Assembly (NCBI RefSeq): GCF_000378045.1 | Contig: NZ_KB899095.1 | Span: 1-64,000, forward strand | Direction of reading: 5' to 3' | From: Marinobacterium rhizophilum DSM 18822 | GTDB taxonomy: Bacteria; Pseudomonadota; Gammaproteobacteria; Pseudomonadales; Balneatricaceae | DNA: 64,000 nt | Shown: piece by piece, positions 35,501 to 42,961 of the stretch | Position numbering within the stretch: the stretch's first letter is position 1 | Layout: the number at the start of each line of letters is the position of its first letter | Notes under the pieces: model-generated | What the model was told of the DNA's origin: nothing | Database searches by the model: none | What the model saw: only the letters and a program-made list of their open reading frames with translations | Made by a program: the position numbers and the translations under genes

Positions 35501-37141
35501 GGCGTACCGGTGGTGGTGGGCTTCCTGGCCAACCAGTTCAACCTCGGGCGCCTGGGCACCCGCATCCGCGAACTCGTCGAGGGCCTGCGTGAGCGGGTCG
35601 ACGGCGCCCTGGACTGGATCATTGAGCGGGCGGTACGACTTGGACGCGGCTTTCTCGACATGCTGCGCTCCGGTGCCGCGGCCGTGCGCAACTGGTGGGA
35701 AAGCCGCAAGACCTTCAGCGACAGCGACGGCGGCGACCACGCACTCTATTTTCAGGGCCGCGGCGGTGACCTGATCGTCGAGAGCACACCGACGCCGGTG
35801 GGCCAGTTTCTGGAGCACCTTGCCATAGCGCAAGAGGATCCCCAGCACGCCTCGAAAACCCGTCACCGCACCGATGCGCTGCGCATTCACGCTGAAATCA
35901 CGCAACTCAAGCGGCGCCTGGAAACGGCGTCCGACGACGAGCGCGGCACCCTGCAGGCAGAGTTGAGCCAGCAGCTGGATCAGCTGGCCGTACACCTGAC
36001 ACCTCTGCTGGTCGGCCAGGATGCCAGTGCCGGCGGCCGCATTCCCGATCCGCTGACGCTGGCGGCGCTCGAGCAGCCGCCGGCTGCCCTGCCCCGCACG
36101 CCCGAGGAGGAACAGGCCGACCTCAACGGCGCCCGACAGCTGGTGATGCTGGCGAAAGAAGGGGCAGAGGGTACCGCGGCGCTGGGCGAATACTTTGGCC
36201 GCATCCGCACCCGCTTCGCGCTCGACGAGGTCGCCTACCATCGGGAGGGCGACCGCATCCGCATTCGCCTGCGCGCCGCCCGCCAGCAGGAGGTTGACGT
36301 CGACGAGCCGGTCACCACGGGTACGCCGGGCGTCGATCTGCGCAGCCAGGTCACGCACAGCACCGGCAGCGCCGCCGGCGACTCCGTCGGCGTGGGTATG
36401 TTGGCGGATCCGGTCGGAGAGGACCATATTCCCAACGGCAGCACGCCACGGGACAGCGCCTTGAGAGGCGTGATGGGCAAGCTGATCACAGACCCGGAAC
36501 AGCGCAATCCCTCGAAGTACATCAAAGGACACCTGCTTAACCACCATATCGGCGGCCCTGGCACGGCGGAAAACCTCTATCCGATCACCGGCGAAGCCAA
36601 TGAGCGCCACAAGACGCTGGTCGAGACCCGCATCAAGAACTGGGTGACGCAGAGCCACTACTGGGTCTACTACTCGGTGCAGGTCGCCGGCATCAGCGAA
36701 CATATCGAACACCCGGACCAAAAGCATCCGGAAAACTGGATAAACGCCAGTTTCCAGTGCCATGCCTACGTCAAGTACGCCGACGGCTCGCAGCATGACC
36801 CGATTCGCGAGACCATCACCTCGCGCTATGTTCAGGGCAATGCCGGCGCCAGCGAGGCCGGTATCGGGCCGCGCCTCGATGCCGGCATCAAGGGCGCGCT
36901 CGACGGCCTGCCGAGTGCCCGACGCAGTACCGCCGCCATTCTGAAGCGGATCAGGGACTACAATGCCGACAATTCACCCGGCATCCCCTTCGGCGACGCC
37001 CGTGCCAGCACCCTGATGGCAGCCTACAACCGTTACGATGAAGGCGACCTAAACGACCTTGGCGAGCAAAGCCGTAGCGACCTCACCTATATCAACAACC
37101 GCGCCGACAGTATCAGGGCCATTCTCGCCAACGCAGGCTGA
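32537..37141 (+). CDS. Giant DUF4157 eCIS protein with nuclease-like C terminus
   Basis: A 1534-residue protein. It begins with a basic disordered arm, then a DUF4157 domain (~155-232, HELTH at 223-227). Residues ~250-1055 form a long run of amphipathic and hydrophobic helices rich in Trp, Ile and Leu (FFSDIWNRYGAPLFDWLGEV type). The C-terminal ~400 residues end in a KGHLLNHHIGGPGTAENLYP module (His1332, Asn1346), resembling the H and N of DNA/RNA non-specific endonucleases. It is the likely principal toxin cargo. No obvious immunity gene follows. The start codon lacks a strong ribosome binding site, so a later start is possible. Confidence 0.82.
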   Translation: MGSLSGPLQVPADARRKATGRKSRATLHRHGRQGSADTIRQVLHGTTDSGPGPAAPALSGIQCKAQGNPLPLGAARDPLERQADAVADQIAGTRSAEPQPAPVSASGSHTAPENLHSSPDVTADTEELQARAEPEGDGEQRAGLWQRIRGLFSGGRPLPASSRAFFQQHLGHDFSRVRIHTDPAAAQTAHDLGAQAYAYRQHLVFAPGQWQPESSRGRHLLAHELTHVVQQGAATALPDSPGPDIGPATPRIQGAWYHDVADVAGDVVDAGSDLASGAYDAGADLVEGAVELGADAAWAIVRRVAPARLLEILDAVRERGFLGFIRDKISAVTSSLFGGLADRSDTLGTLFTTFGRLATAAGEIVAGLAQGDCEPLFAALGQLRDLVGELARDAFDAIAEFFRPVGDFFSDIWNRYGAPLFDWLGEVASDTWDYIRNLGQQIWDWTRPVVDAIRSVISDAWDWIKQQLGLSSSEGNSSGGLIQWVKDQAASAWSAIKTELQPVIGPIQRLVDKVREILPLEAIVNFRDTLNGWLEQAGSMAQNLDPNAGGDAAENQVSLRDEILPAILTRIEAFQGSLVSTGLWVATHIGAAVTQGRDFIAGIAAQPLLSPVRSAFDWLSSGLASLGSWAAQTVQGLFISLGSGLVKLSTFIRPVLDALQRVLQILGNILAFLPDFLLGPVWWVLPTCIKDSLKQFFIEQILSRIPLFQQLMAVGDIWARVQQAALRILQQVFVDGDLGGALWTFFSSMLNLIGIPAQLVLQIIANAAQAFSDILMDPIGFFGNFLRSIWQGASNFFSNILTHLFNGVTGWLFGQVEEAGITPPDLTSFRSIVDFVFQLMGLTLDRIWLKLGEHIGRPLMERLRGAVELASGAFEWVRVAVTEGPAGLWNLLQERLSDLWNLVLGSVANWVNTAIIATASRWLLSLLDVSGITPIINALIAVYRAIESFVQYVNELLQILNSVIMGIGEIARGVIDRAAELLENSLASGVPVVVGFLANQFNLGRLGTRIRELVEGLRERVDGALDWIIERAVRLGRGFLDMLRSGAAAVRNWWESRKTFSDSDGGDHALYFQGRGGDLIVESTPTPVGQFLEHLAIAQEDPQHASKTRHRTDALRIHAEITQLKRRLETASDDERGTLQAELSQQLDQLAVHLTPLLVGQDASAGGRIPDPLTLAALEQPPAALPRTPEEEQADLNGARQLVMLAKEGAEGTAALGEYFGRIRTRFALDEVAYHREGDRIRIRLRAARQQEVDVDEPVTTGTPGVDLRSQVTHSTGSAAGDSVGVGMLADPVGEDHIPNGSTPRDSALRGVMGKLITDPEQRNPSKYIKGHLLNHHIGGPGTAENLYPITGEANERHKTLVETRIKNWVTQSHYWVYYSVQVAGISEHIEHPDQKHPENWINASFQCHAYVKYADGSQHDPIRETITSRYVQGNAGASEAGIGPRLDAGIKGALDGLPSARRSTAAILKRIRDYNADNSPGIPFGDARASTLMAAYNRYDEGDLNDLGEQSRSDLTYINNRADSIRAILANAG

Positions 37142-37319
37142 AGCACCCGGCCTTTCAGACGTATTTCAGCTACCGGCGCTATACATGACTCCCATGCACC
37201 GGCTATTTCCATCCAGCAGTGATCCCATAAGGGTTCGGCCACGTATATAACCAGACAAGGGACTGAACAAACGCCCCAAAGCAGGCCCCGTTCGATGATA
37301 CCGACTGAGGGACAGGGAC

Positions 37320-37499
37320 ATGATGAATACCGCATACAAACAGCTACGCAATTTGATACACCGCTTGAGTCTCGTACGCACGTCTCGCCTGAGCGAGGCC
37401 CGGTCGCAGGAACACAACGCAGACAGCGGCGCCCTGAGCGGAGTACAAAACGATATGGCGCGCGCCGCACGCAAGAACCCGTGGATACTGGCCGGCTGA
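37320..37499 (+). CDS. 59-residue small ORF after the eCIS locus
   Basis: ATG ATG at 37320 follows GAGGGACAGGGAC and opens a 59-codon frame that is charged and helical. It ends ARKNPWILAG, which looks like the start of the C-terminal membrane anchor of ElaB/YqjD/DUF883 proteins but stops there. It could be a truncated DUF883-like gene or a chance frame. Confidence 0.3.
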   Translation: MMNTAYKQLRNLIHRLSLVRTSRLSEARSQEHNADSGALSGVQNDMARAARKNPWILAG

Positions 37500-37605
37500 A
37501 AGCGATGTCAGCCCGGCCTGTGCTCACAGCCACGGCCAAAAATTCCATGCACGCAGGCAAGCGGTACGGCATCATGGCAGCTGCACCGCCTCGAAAGGAC
37601 ATCTC

Positions 37606-38151
37606 ATGCCTTCCCGCAAGATCTATATCGCCGGTCCCGACGTATTCTGGCCCAACGCGCTTGAAGCCGGCGCCGCCAAGGTAGAACTCTGTGCCCGCTA
37701 CGGCTTCGACGGCCTGTTCCCGCTGGATACGGCGCTGCAGCTGGACGGTCTCTCACCGCACGCCGCAGGCATGGCCATTTACCGCGCCAACATCGACCTG
37801 ATGCAGCAGGCGGATCTGCTCATTGCCAACATGACGCCCTTCAGAGGACCGAGTCTGGATGCCGGAACGGCATTTGAGCTGGGATTCATGACAGGGCTTG
37901 GCAAGCCGGTGTGGGGCTACAGTCTGGAGGGTCGCCTTTATGCAGACCGGGTTGCCGAAAGCGATCGAAACGCAGCAACAGACATCGACGGCATGACCAT
38001 CGAGCGCTTCGACATGGCCGATAACCTGATGCTGATTGGCGCCATTGAGAGCAGTGGTGCCCAGCTGCTTGCCCGGCAGGCCGAACCTGACCTGGAACAG
38101 CATCTGGGCCTCTTTGAACAGGTGCTGCAGCGGGTCAGAAAGACCCGCTGA
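37606..38151 (+). CDS. Nucleoside 2-deoxyribosyltransferase family protein
   Basis: A 181-residue protein with the family fold: KIYIAGPDVFWPNA at the start, IDLMQQADLLIANMTPFRGPS and DAGTAFELGFMTGLGKPVWGY, which contains the conserved Asp and the catalytic Glu of nucleoside 2-deoxyribosyltransferases. These enzymes exchange bases on deoxynucleosides in salvage; related proteins hydrolyse modified nucleotides. GAAAGGA precedes the ATG. It follows the eCIS locus by ~460 bases on the same strand, but is most likely an unrelated metabolic gene. Confidence 0.88.
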   Translation: MPSRKIYIAGPDVFWPNALEAGAAKVELCARYGFDGLFPLDTALQLDGLSPHAAGMAIYRANIDLMQQADLLIANMTPFRGPSLDAGTAFELGFMTGLGKPVWGYSLEGRLYADRVAESDRNAATDIDGMTIERFDMADNLMLIGAIESSGAQLLARQAEPDLEQHLGLFEQVLQRVRKTR

Positions 38152-38163
38152 GGACGAAGCCCT

Positions 38164-38355
38164 CTATTCATTCTCCCGCACTGCGTCGAGTACCGGCAGG
38201 CCGGATTCATCCACCCGGATACGCAGCAGCATAGGACTGCAGCACACCTGACAGTCCTCCACGTACTGCTGTTCTGCTTCACTGCAATCCACCAGCACGC
38301 TTATTCGTTCTCCACAGTAAGGGCAGTAGAACTCCACCTCTTCCTGCGTATTCAT
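38164..38355 (-). CDS. CPXCG-motif cysteine-rich small protein
   Basis: A 63-residue protein with two Cys pairs, YCPYCGE (residues ~10-16) and CQVCCSPM (~35-42), spaced to bind one zinc ion. This is the CPXCG family, common and uncharacterised in gammaproteobacteria. It converges on the deoxyribosyltransferase gene, leaving only 12 bases between stops. Confidence 0.88.
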   Translation of the reverse strand: MNTQEEVEFYCPYCGERISVLVDCSEAEQQYVEDCQVCCSPMLLRIRVDESGLPVLDAVRENE

Positions 38356-38541
38356 TGGTTTGCCTCCCCCGCATCAGACGTCTCGGTCAGCCTTTTCATT
38401 CATCCCTGCATTCAAATATTAGTGCAGATTCCGCTGCAGACTGCCGGGTCCGGCAAAAGGGTGTAACCCAGATTTTGCCGTTACCGTCCCACCATCCAAA
38501 CGGAGTAACATGTCGCCTTTCGATCAGCACAGAGAACGCTT

Positions 38542-38907
38542 GTGGAATATACCTTTGGCCGCGACGATATCGGTCGCTACTTTGCGGAATTTTCAATGGG
38601 CCATGAAGCTTTTGGCCGCTGGCTGAGCGAGGAACTCGGACAGGAGCGCCAGCGGCTGGAACAGCTGCTCGACGCCATTGAGCAACTGCGAAATCGCCAG
38701 ATACGGGAATACCGCCTCGATGGCAGCGAATTCAGCCTGGAACTTGATAGAGAAGAAGTACGGGTACGGGCCCACAGCCTGGATGACAACGCCGACAGTA
38801 CCGACCTCGAGGACCTCCATTTATATGACGACGAACTCGAGGCCGGTTGCGGGCTGGACGATTTCAGGGACGTGCTTGTGGCTTGGCGCGAGCTGATTGG
38901 CGGCTGA
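38542..38907 (+). CDS. yacL: YacL/UPF0231 family protein
   Basis: A 121-residue acidic protein similar in length and layout to E. coli YacL (120): MEYTFGRDDIGRYFAEFSMGHE corresponds to the MDYEFLRDITG...MSMGHE start, and EFSLELDREEVRVRAHSL and CGLDDFRDVLVAWREL match the later landmarks. Its function is unknown. The gene stands alone. Confidence 0.87.
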   Translation: MEYTFGRDDIGRYFAEFSMGHEAFGRWLSEELGQERQRLEQLLDAIEQLRNRQIREYRLDGSEFSLELDREEVRVRAHSLDDNADSTDLEDLHLYDDELEAGCGLDDFRDVLVAWRELIGG

Positions 38908-38922
38908 TACCCTGGCCCCCTG

Positions 38923-39387
38923 TCAGGGCTTCACGGGCAATAGCGGACACTGGAAATACACCGGCGGCCCGTCTGGGAAAGAGCCGGGGGTAACCACCAG
39001 GTGTCCCAGGTCCTCGTGCAGCATGACATCCGCCTCCGACTTCAGTACCGGCACGATGCCATGGGCGAGGAAACCGGCCTCGGTCCACTCCACCGAATGG
39101 GTAAACCAGCGACCGCCATTGTAATCGCGGTTGCCTGGCGCGGCTTCCGCCACCGCCAGCTGGCCGGCCGGATTGTTGGAGTTGGTGAACGCGTAGAGGA
39201 CATCGAAGGACTGCAGATTGGCATCGGTCGGCGCCGGCAGCCCGGTCGTGCCCTTGGTCCCCCAGGCCTCACCGTCGGCATAGACGCCGGGCATAAAGTT
39301 TGGCGCACCGGGAGCCGCCTGCACCAGGGGTGTCGACAGCAGCGCGGCAAGTGCGATCGTAGCGGGTATTGAAGCTGTGAGTTTCAT
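38923..39387 (-). CDS. Secreted protein of unknown function
   Basis: A 154-residue protein with a clear signal peptide (MKLTASIPATIALAALLSTPLVQA, cleavage after ~24). The mature part is Gly/Pro-rich (FMPGVYADGEAWGTKGTTGLPAPTD in outline) with no Cys before the C terminus (a single CPLL near the end). I recognise no domain. It ends 15 bases from the yacL stop, in convergent orientation. It sits downstream of the histidine kinase on the same strand, 80 bases away, so it could be part of that transcription unit or its target. Confidence 0.65.
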   Translation of the reverse strand: MKLTASIPATIALAALLSTPLVQAAPGAPNFMPGVYADGEAWGTKGTTGLPAPTDANLQSFDVLYAFTNSNNPAGQLAVAEAAPGNRDYNGGRWFTHSVEWTEAGFLAHGIVPVLKSEADVMLHEDLGHLVVTPGSFPDGPPVYFQCPLLPVKP

Positions 39388-39468
39388 CGGATAAACCTCC
39401 GTTTATTGACCAATGCCAGCATGTACCCTCGCTGCTAACACAGTCCTCACGGGCAGATCACGATTTGG

Positions 39469-40953
39469 TCACGACGCTTTCCCCCCGGTTTCAGCACAGA
39501 GGTCAAAGGCAAAGGCAGTGCCTTCGCCCGGCTGACTCTGCGCGCGAATCACGCTGCCGTGTAACCTCATGATCCGCTGCGCAATCGCCAGGCCGAGCCC
39601 GGCACCACTGTCGCTGCGTGCACCGGACGGGCGGTAGAAGCGGTCAAAGATGTGGGGCAGATCTTCAGCCGCGATGCCGCAACCGGTATCGGTCACTTCA
39701 ACCGTCACCTGGGCACCCGTACTGAGCACCGCAAGACAGATCTGCCCGCCCCGCGGTGTATGACGCAGCGCATTGGCCAGCAGGTTATCAAATACCCGCT
39801 CGATCAGCGCAATGTCCCCGCGCACAAAGGGTACCTGCTCTGCACAGCGAAAGTGGATATGCACCCCTTGCTGCTGTGCCCGCAGCTCGAACTTCTGCGC
39901 CACATCCTGGACCAGTTCCGGCAGTGAAAACGACTCCAGCAGCGGGCGGAATTCATTGGCCTCCAGCTTGGCCAGTTCCAGCAACTCCCTGACCAGTCGC
40001 GACAAATGCCGGCACTGCCTCAAGGCGATCCTGAGATAGCGTTGCTGCTGCTCGTCATCGAGACTCTGCTGCTTGAGTTGCAGTGTTTCCAGATACCCCT
40101 GCAGCGACGCCAGCGGGGTGCGCAGGTCATGGGACACATTGGCAATCAGCGCGCGCCGCTGCGCATCGGTTTCCTCCAGCCGGCTGACCTGATCACGGAT
40201 ACGCTCGGCCATCGCCTGACAGGTGCGTGACAACTGGCCGATCTCGTCGCTGCCAGGCACGGCCGGACCCGGCAAAGGCTGGCGAAAATCGGACTGTTCC
40301 AGCGCCGCCACCTGGCGGGTCAGCAGGCGCAGCGGTCGGGTTATCCAGCGAAACAGCAGCAACGCCGCGAGCAGCGCGAAAAGCATCCCGACACCCAGCG
40401 CCAGCCCACTCAGACGCAACACGTCGCTGACCATCAACGGCCGTATCATGCCGGTATCAGCTTCGCCGGCAAGGATCACATAGAGGTAGCCACGCATGTG
40501 CTCCTGCTCAAACACCGGCGCCACCGAAAAGATCTTCTGGCCGTCAGGGTTGCGGGGATCGTCGCCGAGCAGTGGCAGTTCGCGGGGCTGCGCCAGCAGC
40601 CGTTCGATCGGTGCCAGGCTTACCTGTGTGCGCTGCACCCGCCCCGGGGGTGCCGAGAAAGCCAGAATGCGCCCGGCGGGATCCAGCAGGTACAGCTCGA
40701 TCCGGGGGTTGATCACCATCAGCATGTGGAAGATATGCTCCAGCGCGTCGCGATCCATCAGACCGGCCTGAAACAGCTGCCGTTCCTGCGCAATCTGGCG
40801 CGCCAGATCCAGGTTCATGCGCTGATCCGTCTCCTGCCGATACCCCTCGGTCGCCCGGGCAATCAGCAGCAAGGCCCCCGCCGCCAGCAGCATGAACAGC
40901 AGCGCCAGCACCAGTGCCAGCCGGCCATAGAGGGAACGCCCGACACCTGGCAT
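39469..40953 (-). CDS. Two-component sensor histidine kinase
   Basis: A 494-residue membrane kinase: TM1 at ~11-33, a periplasmic sensor of ~145 residues, TM2 at ~180-203, then HAMP (~203-258) and HisKA with His275 in ANVSHDLRTPLASL. The HATPase part has the N box (FDNLLANALRHTPRGG), DTGCGIA and GAGLGLAIAQRI. The ATG at 40953 overlaps the stop of the response regulator; an upstream in-frame start at 40998 lies within that gene and is rejected. Its signal is unknown. Confidence 0.93.
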   Translation of the reverse strand: MPGVGRSLYGRLALVLALLFMLLAAGALLLIARATEGYRQETDQRMNLDLARQIAQERQLFQAGLMDRDALEHIFHMLMVINPRIELYLLDPAGRILAFSAPPGRVQRTQVSLAPIERLLAQPRELPLLGDDPRNPDGQKIFSVAPVFEQEHMRGYLYVILAGEADTGMIRPLMVSDVLRLSGLALGVGMLFALLAALLLFRWITRPLRLLTRQVAALEQSDFRQPLPGPAVPGSDEIGQLSRTCQAMAERIRDQVSRLEETDAQRRALIANVSHDLRTPLASLQGYLETLQLKQQSLDDEQQQRYLRIALRQCRHLSRLVRELLELAKLEANEFRPLLESFSLPELVQDVAQKFELRAQQQGVHIHFRCAEQVPFVRGDIALIERVFDNLLANALRHTPRGGQICLAVLSTGAQVTVEVTDTGCGIAAEDLPHIFDRFYRPSGARSDSGAGLGLAIAQRIMRLHGSVIRAQSQPGEGTAFAFDLCAETGGKAS

Positions 40954-41660
40954 CAGGCATCCCCTGCAGTGTCGGTGAAACGATAGCCGACACCCCATAC
41001 CGTGAGGATGAACTGCGGCTCGGCCGGATTGCGCTCGATCTTGGCCCGCAGCCGGTTGATATGGGAGTTAACGGTATGCTCGTACCCCTCGTAACTGGCA
41101 CCCCAGACTTCGTTCAGCAGTTGCTCGCGGCGGTAAACCCGGCCGGGGTGGCGGGCGAAGTGGAGCAGCAGCTCGAACTCCCGCGCGGTCAGCTGAACCA
41201 AATGACCATCCAGGCTGACACTGCGGCTGTCGCAATCGATCAGCAGGCCGCCATGCTCGATGCGCAGTGCCGCCGCCCCGGTGTCGCCCAGGGCGGCGAC
41301 GCGCCTAAAAATGGCTTTGACGCGGGCCACCAGCTCGCGAATGCTGAACGGCTTGGTAAGATAGTCATCGGCACCCAGCTCCAGTCCCAGCACGCGATCC
41401 ATTTCGGTTGAGCGGGCGGTAAGCATCAGGATTGGCAGGTAATGATCATCGCTGCGCAACTGCCGGCAGATCTCAAGTCCGTCCAGCCCCGGCAGCATCA
41501 AATCGAGAATCAGCAGGTCGTACACCCCGGCGCGCGCCATTGCCAGGCCGCGCAGACCATCACCCGCTGTATCGACTCGCAGAGACAGGTCCTGCAGATG
41601 CAGTCTGACCAGTTCGGCAATATCCTGATTGTCCTCGATTACCAACACGCGTCCGGCCAT
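40953..41660 (-). CDS. OmpR-family response regulator
   Basis: A 235-residue regulator with a receiver domain (DD-type acidic pocket at E9/D10, phosphoacceptor Asp53 in LLILDLMLPG, TAR, and Lys in YLTKPFS) and a C-terminal winged helix (LTAREFELLLHFARHPGRVYRREQLL, then VNSHINRLRAKIE and VWGVGYRF). It is cotranscribed with the kinase and divergent from the sugar dehydrogenase, a plausible target. Confidence 0.95.
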   Translation of the reverse strand: MAGRVLVIEDNQDIAELVRLHLQDLSLRVDTAGDGLRGLAMARAGVYDLLILDLMLPGLDGLEICRQLRSDDHYLPILMLTARSTEMDRVLGLELGADDYLTKPFSIRELVARVKAIFRRVAALGDTGAAALRIEHGGLLIDCDSRSVSLDGHLVQLTAREFELLLHFARHPGRVYRREQLLNEVWGASYEGYEHTVNSHINRLRAKIERNPAEPQFILTVWGVGYRFTDTAGDA

Positions 41661-41791
41661 TGCGGCCTCCTCTACCGGGCACCTGCCTTAAGGGTAGGCC
41701 AGCAATGATCACAAAAGCCTCACGCTGCGCCAGCGATGCAACTGTCTACACTGAACTTCGCACCCTGCTGAATCAAAAAGGAGCCGACCTC

Positions 41792-42928
41792 TTGTTACGC
41801 ATATTGCTGTATCCACTGTATTGCCTCTGGTTTCTCGCCGTCACACCGGTGCTGGCCGACATTACCGATGCGCCGGCAGCTACCATCAGCACCGTACGTG
41901 CCATCACCCTGACTGACCGGCTGGCACATCCCTGGGGAATGGCGTTTCTGCCGAATGGTTCAATGCTGGTGAGCGAAAGACCCGGCCGGCTTCGCCTTGT
42001 CGCGCCCAACGGTACCCTCTCGCCACCGCTTGATGGGCTACCCGACATCACCGCCACCGGCCAGGGTGGGCTGCTGGATGTAGTGCTGCACCCGCAATTT
42101 GCACAGAACCGGTGGGTCTATTTCAGCTACTCCGCCGGCTCACGGCTAACGCGACAGCTGGGCACCGAGGTTGCGCGGGGCCAGCTTGGCGACGGCCGCC
42201 TGGACAACGTCGAAGTCATCTTCCGTGCCAGCCCCAAGGCCGGTGGCGGACGCCATTTCGGCGGGCGCTTGCTGTTCGATCGCAACGGCCTGCTTTATAT
42301 CAGCCTGGGCGAGCGCGGCGACAAGGACCGGGCCCAGGATCTTGGCGATCATAACGGCTCAATGATCCGTCTGAGGGACGACGGCAGCGTACCCGACGAC
42401 AACCCCTTCGTCGGCCACGCCGGCGCCCGGCCGGAGATCTACAGCTATGGCCACCGCAACGTGCAGGGCCTGGCGCTGGCCGAGGACGGGGAAACAGTCT
42501 GGGTCCTCGAGCATGGGCCGCAGGGCGGCGACGAGGTCAACCGCCTCGCCCCCGGTCGCAACTATGGCTGGCCGGTGATCACCTATGGCGTCAATTACGG
42601 TATCGGCACCCAGATCGGCGAAGGCACCGAGAAAACCGGCATGGAACAGCCGGTCTACTACTGGAACCCGTCCATCGCTCCGTCCGGCATGACCTTTTAC
42701 CAGGGTGACAAGTTTCCCGAGTGGCGAGGCAACCTGCTGGTCGGGGCGCTGAAGTACCAGCTGCTGTCCCGGCTGGTGCTGCGCGATGGCGAGGTGGTGG
42801 AGGAAGAACAGCTGTTGCGCAGCGAACTCGGTCGCATCCGTGACGTCCAGGTGGGCCCGGACGGCTACGTCTATCTGCTGACGGACGAAGACCCGGGCCG
42901 GCTGGTGCGGCTGGAGCCGCAGCCCTGA
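41792..42928 (+). CDS. Periplasmic PQQ-type sugar dehydrogenase (YliI/Asd-like)
   Basis: A 378-residue beta-propeller enzyme of the glucose/sorbosone dehydrogenase family. It shows GGRHFGGRLLFDRNGLLYIS, YSYGHRNVQGLAL and EHGPQGGDEVNRL, which hold the catalytic His and the PQQ/Ca contacts of soluble aldose dehydrogenases. The TTG at 41792 is chosen because AAGGAG lies 8 bases upstream and the product then starts with a signal peptide (LLRILLYPLYCLWFLAVTPVLA in outline); an ATG-type start at 41660 overlaps the regulator and would add 44 unlikely residues. Confidence 0.9.
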   Translation: MLRILLYPLYCLWFLAVTPVLADITDAPAATISTVRAITLTDRLAHPWGMAFLPNGSMLVSERPGRLRLVAPNGTLSPPLDGLPDITATGQGGLLDVVLHPQFAQNRWVYFSYSAGSRLTRQLGTEVARGQLGDGRLDNVEVIFRASPKAGGGRHFGGRLLFDRNGLLYISLGERGDKDRAQDLGDHNGSMIRLRDDGSVPDDNPFVGHAGARPEIYSYGHRNVQGLALAEDGETVWVLEHGPQGGDEVNRLAPGRNYGWPVITYGVNYGIGTQIGEGTEKTGMEQPVYYWNPSIAPSGMTFYQGDKFPEWRGNLLVGALKYQLLSRLVLRDGEVVEEEQLLRSELGRIRDVQVGPDGYVYLLTDEDPGRLVRLEPQP

Positions 42929-42961
42929 CGGCCCGCTAACGAGACTGGCGTTGGGTGCGCG

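Noticed and set aside
35066-36796. 576-codon minus-strand frame
   Set aside because: Antisense shadow of the C-terminal part of the giant DUF4157 gene.
10685-37141. Prophage or tailocin
   Set aside because: No capsid, portal, terminase, integrase, holin or endolysin genes; DUF4255 cap, AAA+ ATPase and DUF4157 proteins point to eCIS.
10685-37141. Type VI secretion system
   Set aside because: No TssJ/L/M membrane complex, ClpV or TssB/C pair; the sheath is one phage-type chain.
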